NCBI GenBank assembly: GCA_030426395.1
Contig: JAUHYE010000008.1
Coordinates: 1-54,170 of the forward strand
DNA length: 54,170 bases
Direction of reading: 5' to 3'
Source: Phycisphaerae bacterium
GTDB lineage: Bacteria > Planctomycetota > Phycisphaerae > Phycisphaerales > UBA1924
Position 1 is the first letter of the stretch. Every line of letters begins with the position of its first letter. Below the pieces are notes generated by a model, which saw nothing but the letters and a program-made list of their open reading frames with translations, made no database searches and was not told where the DNA came from. Made by a program: the position numbers and the translations under genes. Of this stretch, positions 52,497-54,170 are shown in pieces.

Positions 52497-54056
52497 TTAG
52501 TCGGGCGGGCGGTTCTCGAGGTTCAGCGCCTTGCGCATCACCTGGGCGATGAAGCCGTTCTTGACCGTGCCGCGGAACTCGCCCGCGCCGCGACCGATGG
52601 CGTAGATGGCCACGTCCTCGCCCGAGTGGGTCTCGCTGCCCAGCGGGATGGCGGCCTCCTGGAGGTAGTTGGGGTCGGTTGGGCCATCGGGGATGGTCAC
52701 GCCGTCCAGGCCCGGGAAGGTGTCGGTGCGGGGGTTTGGCCGGGTGTCCATTGCGCGGCGGAAGCCGCCGGGGCCGTTGAGGTAGCCAAGCGTGGTGTAG
52801 GGAATGCCGTCGGCGTCGGTCTGGTCGACCGCGCCGCCGCTGCCCGACATGGTGTAGGCCACGTCGAAGATGAAACTGCGCGGATCGGCCGAGGCGGCGT
52901 CGTACTCGGCGGTGGTGCTGGTCAGGCTGTAGGCAAGATCGCCCTGGGGACGCAGCGGGTAGCCGGCTATGTTGAAGACGTGGCTGTGGTCGGCGGTCAC
53001 GATGATGAGCGTGTCACGCAGGTTCACCGCGTCGATGGCGGCGGCGATGGCCTGGTCGAACGCCTCGGTGTCGTGCAAGCTGCGGTAGGCATTGGTGGCG
53101 TGGTGGGCGTGGTCGATGCGGCCGCTCTCGACCATCAGGAAGTAGCCCCGGTCGCTGCCGGCGGTCGCGCCGCCGAGCAGCTCGATGCACTTGGTGGTCA
53201 TGTCGGCGACGCTGGGCTCGCCGCCGGCGTCGCTCAAGCGGTCCCACTCGTACTCCATGTGGCTGCGCTCGTAGAGGGCCAGCACGGGCAGGCTGTCGGT
53301 CGTCAGGGCGTCGTGTCCGGCCTGGTTCCAGACATAGGTGTAGCCGGCGTCCTGGAACTCGGTGCGCAGGTCGCGACCATCGCCGCGGCTGCCGGTGCCG
53401 CCCTCGTCGCCGATGATCGACGAGTCGTGGAACTGGCTGCGGCCGCCACCCATGAGGATGTCCAGGCCGTCGGCCAAGCGGGTGTTGTACGCCGGATCGC
53501 TGGGCAGCGCCTGCAGGGCGATGTCGCCCTCGAAGTTGCGATCGGTGACGTGCGAATAGCAGGCCGCCGGGGTGGCGTGGGTGACGCGGGCGGTCGAGAC
53601 GACGCCCACCCGCATGCCTTCCTGCTTGGCCAGTTCGAGAACGGTCCAGGGCCGCAGGCCGTTCCCGTCGCCGTTGAAGTCGGCGCGCTCGGTGTCGGGC
53701 AGATAACCGATGATGCCGCTGTTGCACATCTCGCCGGACATCATCGTGGTCATGGTGCCGGCCGAGTCGGGCACGATAAAGTCGGCGGTGTAGGTCTTAC
53801 TGAGCGCGGTGAAGGGCATCTGGTCGATGGTCAACTCGCCGTCGACGCCCACCGAGTAGACGCGGGCGGCGGTGACGGTCGAGACGCCCATGCCGTCACC
53901 GACGAAGAAGATGACGTTGCGGGCGCTGCCGAGCGGTGCGTCGGTGCCGGTGCGATTGCCGGGCTGGCTGGTCTGCAGACTCTGGGCGAGCGACGTGGCG
54001 CTGACGGCCGCGAGCGCCGCGGTCGCCAGGATCCAGGGACGGGTGGTGCGGATCAT
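52497..54056 (-). CDS. Secreted alkaline phosphatase (PhoA family)
   Basis: A 519-residue exported phosphomonoesterase. The signal peptide spans residues 1-25. Metal and catalytic motifs in order: FFVGDGMGVSTVTAAR, the nucleophile Ser in VPDSAGTMTTMMSG, VSTARVTHATPAACYSHV, VESGRIDHAHHATN, VTADHSHVFN and ETHSGEDVAIYAIGRG. A short calcium-loop-like insertion, RADFNGDGNGL, follows the nucleophile region. GGAG lies before the ATG. It would scavenge phosphate outside the cytoplasm. In the 114 bases upstream (54057-54170) I cannot identify a clear pho box or promoter. Confidence 0.95.
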   Translation of the reverse strand: MIRTTRPWILATAALAAVSATSLAQSLQTSQPGNRTGTDAPLGSARNVIFFVGDGMGVSTVTAARVYSVGVDGELTIDQMPFTALSKTYTADFIVPDSAGTMTTMMSGEMCNSGIIGYLPDTERADFNGDGNGLRPWTVLELAKQEGMRVGVVSTARVTHATPAACYSHVTDRNFEGDIALQALPSDPAYNTRLADGLDILMGGGRSQFHDSSIIGDEGGTGSRGDGRDLRTEFQDAGYTYVWNQAGHDALTTDSLPVLALYERSHMEYEWDRLSDAGGEPSVADMTTKCIELLGGATAGSDRGYFLMVESGRIDHAHHATNAYRSLHDTEAFDQAIAAAIDAVNLRDTLIIVTADHSHVFNIAGYPLRPQGDLAYSLTSTTAEYDAASADPRSFIFDVAYTMSGSGGAVDQTDADGIPYTTLGYLNGPGGFRRAMDTRPNPRTDTFPGLDGVTIPDGPTDPNYLQEAAIPLGSETHSGEDVAIYAIGRGAGEFRGTVKNGFIAQVMRKALNLENRPPD

Positions 54057-54170
54057 TGCGGGTTCTCCATGCGTGGCGGGGTGGTGTCGAGGGCGTATCG
54101 GAGCACTGCGCGCCCCACGGTTTCGGACTTGATCCGAGAATACAACAACTGCTCACGCGCTGCGCCAAGT

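Overview
This 54-kb, GC-rich window looks like chromosome of a planctomycete, most likely class Phycisphaerae. The evidence is the repeated secreted-protein C-termini of the 'GC-type dockerin' kind (two DxDGDG loops followed by FDFLxFQN, ending in GCP), a PEP-CTERM sorting tail, membrane proteins carrying a CPKCWYDL/CPECG zinc ribbon, a bacterial copy of the eukaryote-type (GT3) glycogen synthase, and a TPR protein joined to two RNA-polymerase-alpha C-terminal domains. I see no rRNA, tRNA, transposase, phage or CRISPR locus, so this appears to be stable core and lineage-specific chromosome.

Layout. 0-5 kb: a CYTH-domain protein, a 21-bp tandem array, NAD-dependent DNA ligase (ligA) and a divergent folD with altered active-site residues, followed by two tandem secreted cupredoxin-dockerin paralogues. 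5-13 kb: a TPR lipoprotein, an unknown lipoprotein, a short-chain dehydrogenase, two FKBP-type prolyl isomerases (one a four-domain lipoprotein), pdxA and a MATE transporter. 13.4-15.2 kb: a second 21-bp array, an orphan dockerin fragment, the TPR/double alpha-CTD gene and two intrinsic terminators that may bracket a small RNA. 15-23 kb: a BFD-like ferredoxin and phosphatase-like pair, asnS, folC, a LOG-family gene, an HU-like protein, a 7Fe-type ferredoxin and small planctomycete proteins. 23-34 kb: a glycogen cluster on two divergent arms, phosphorylase and GT3 synthase on one, DUF2934, branching enzyme, 4-alpha-glucanotransferase and a GH57/DUF3536 protein on the other. 34-37.4 kb: an LpxH-like phosphoesterase and the 5-oxoprolinase genes pxpB-pxpC-pxpA. 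37.4-44 kb: a tightly overlapping histidine operon hisG-hisC-hisB-hisH-hisF-hisA/I/E-hisD. 44-54 kb: an acyltransferase with an inserted ankyrin domain, several unknown proteins, a large nested palindrome, an EF-hand protein, a PEP-CTERM gene pair and a secreted alkaline phosphatase.

The two strongest discoveries are regulatory. First, the his operon is preceded by a short ORF with six histidine codons in 21, then by a perfect intrinsic terminator and a competing antiterminator helix that overlaps the end of the short ORF: a textbook-shaped translational attenuator, here driven by a promoter that would place the transcript start at or next to the leader ATG. Second, at least a dozen start codons across the window have a TANNNT hexamer (mostly TACCAT or TACGAT) ending 5-8 nt upstream and no Shine-Dalgarno sequence, which suggests widespread leaderless transcription. 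Genes with clear Shine-Dalgarno sequences lack this motif at that distance. All functional calls come from reading the sequence; no alignment or database search was run.
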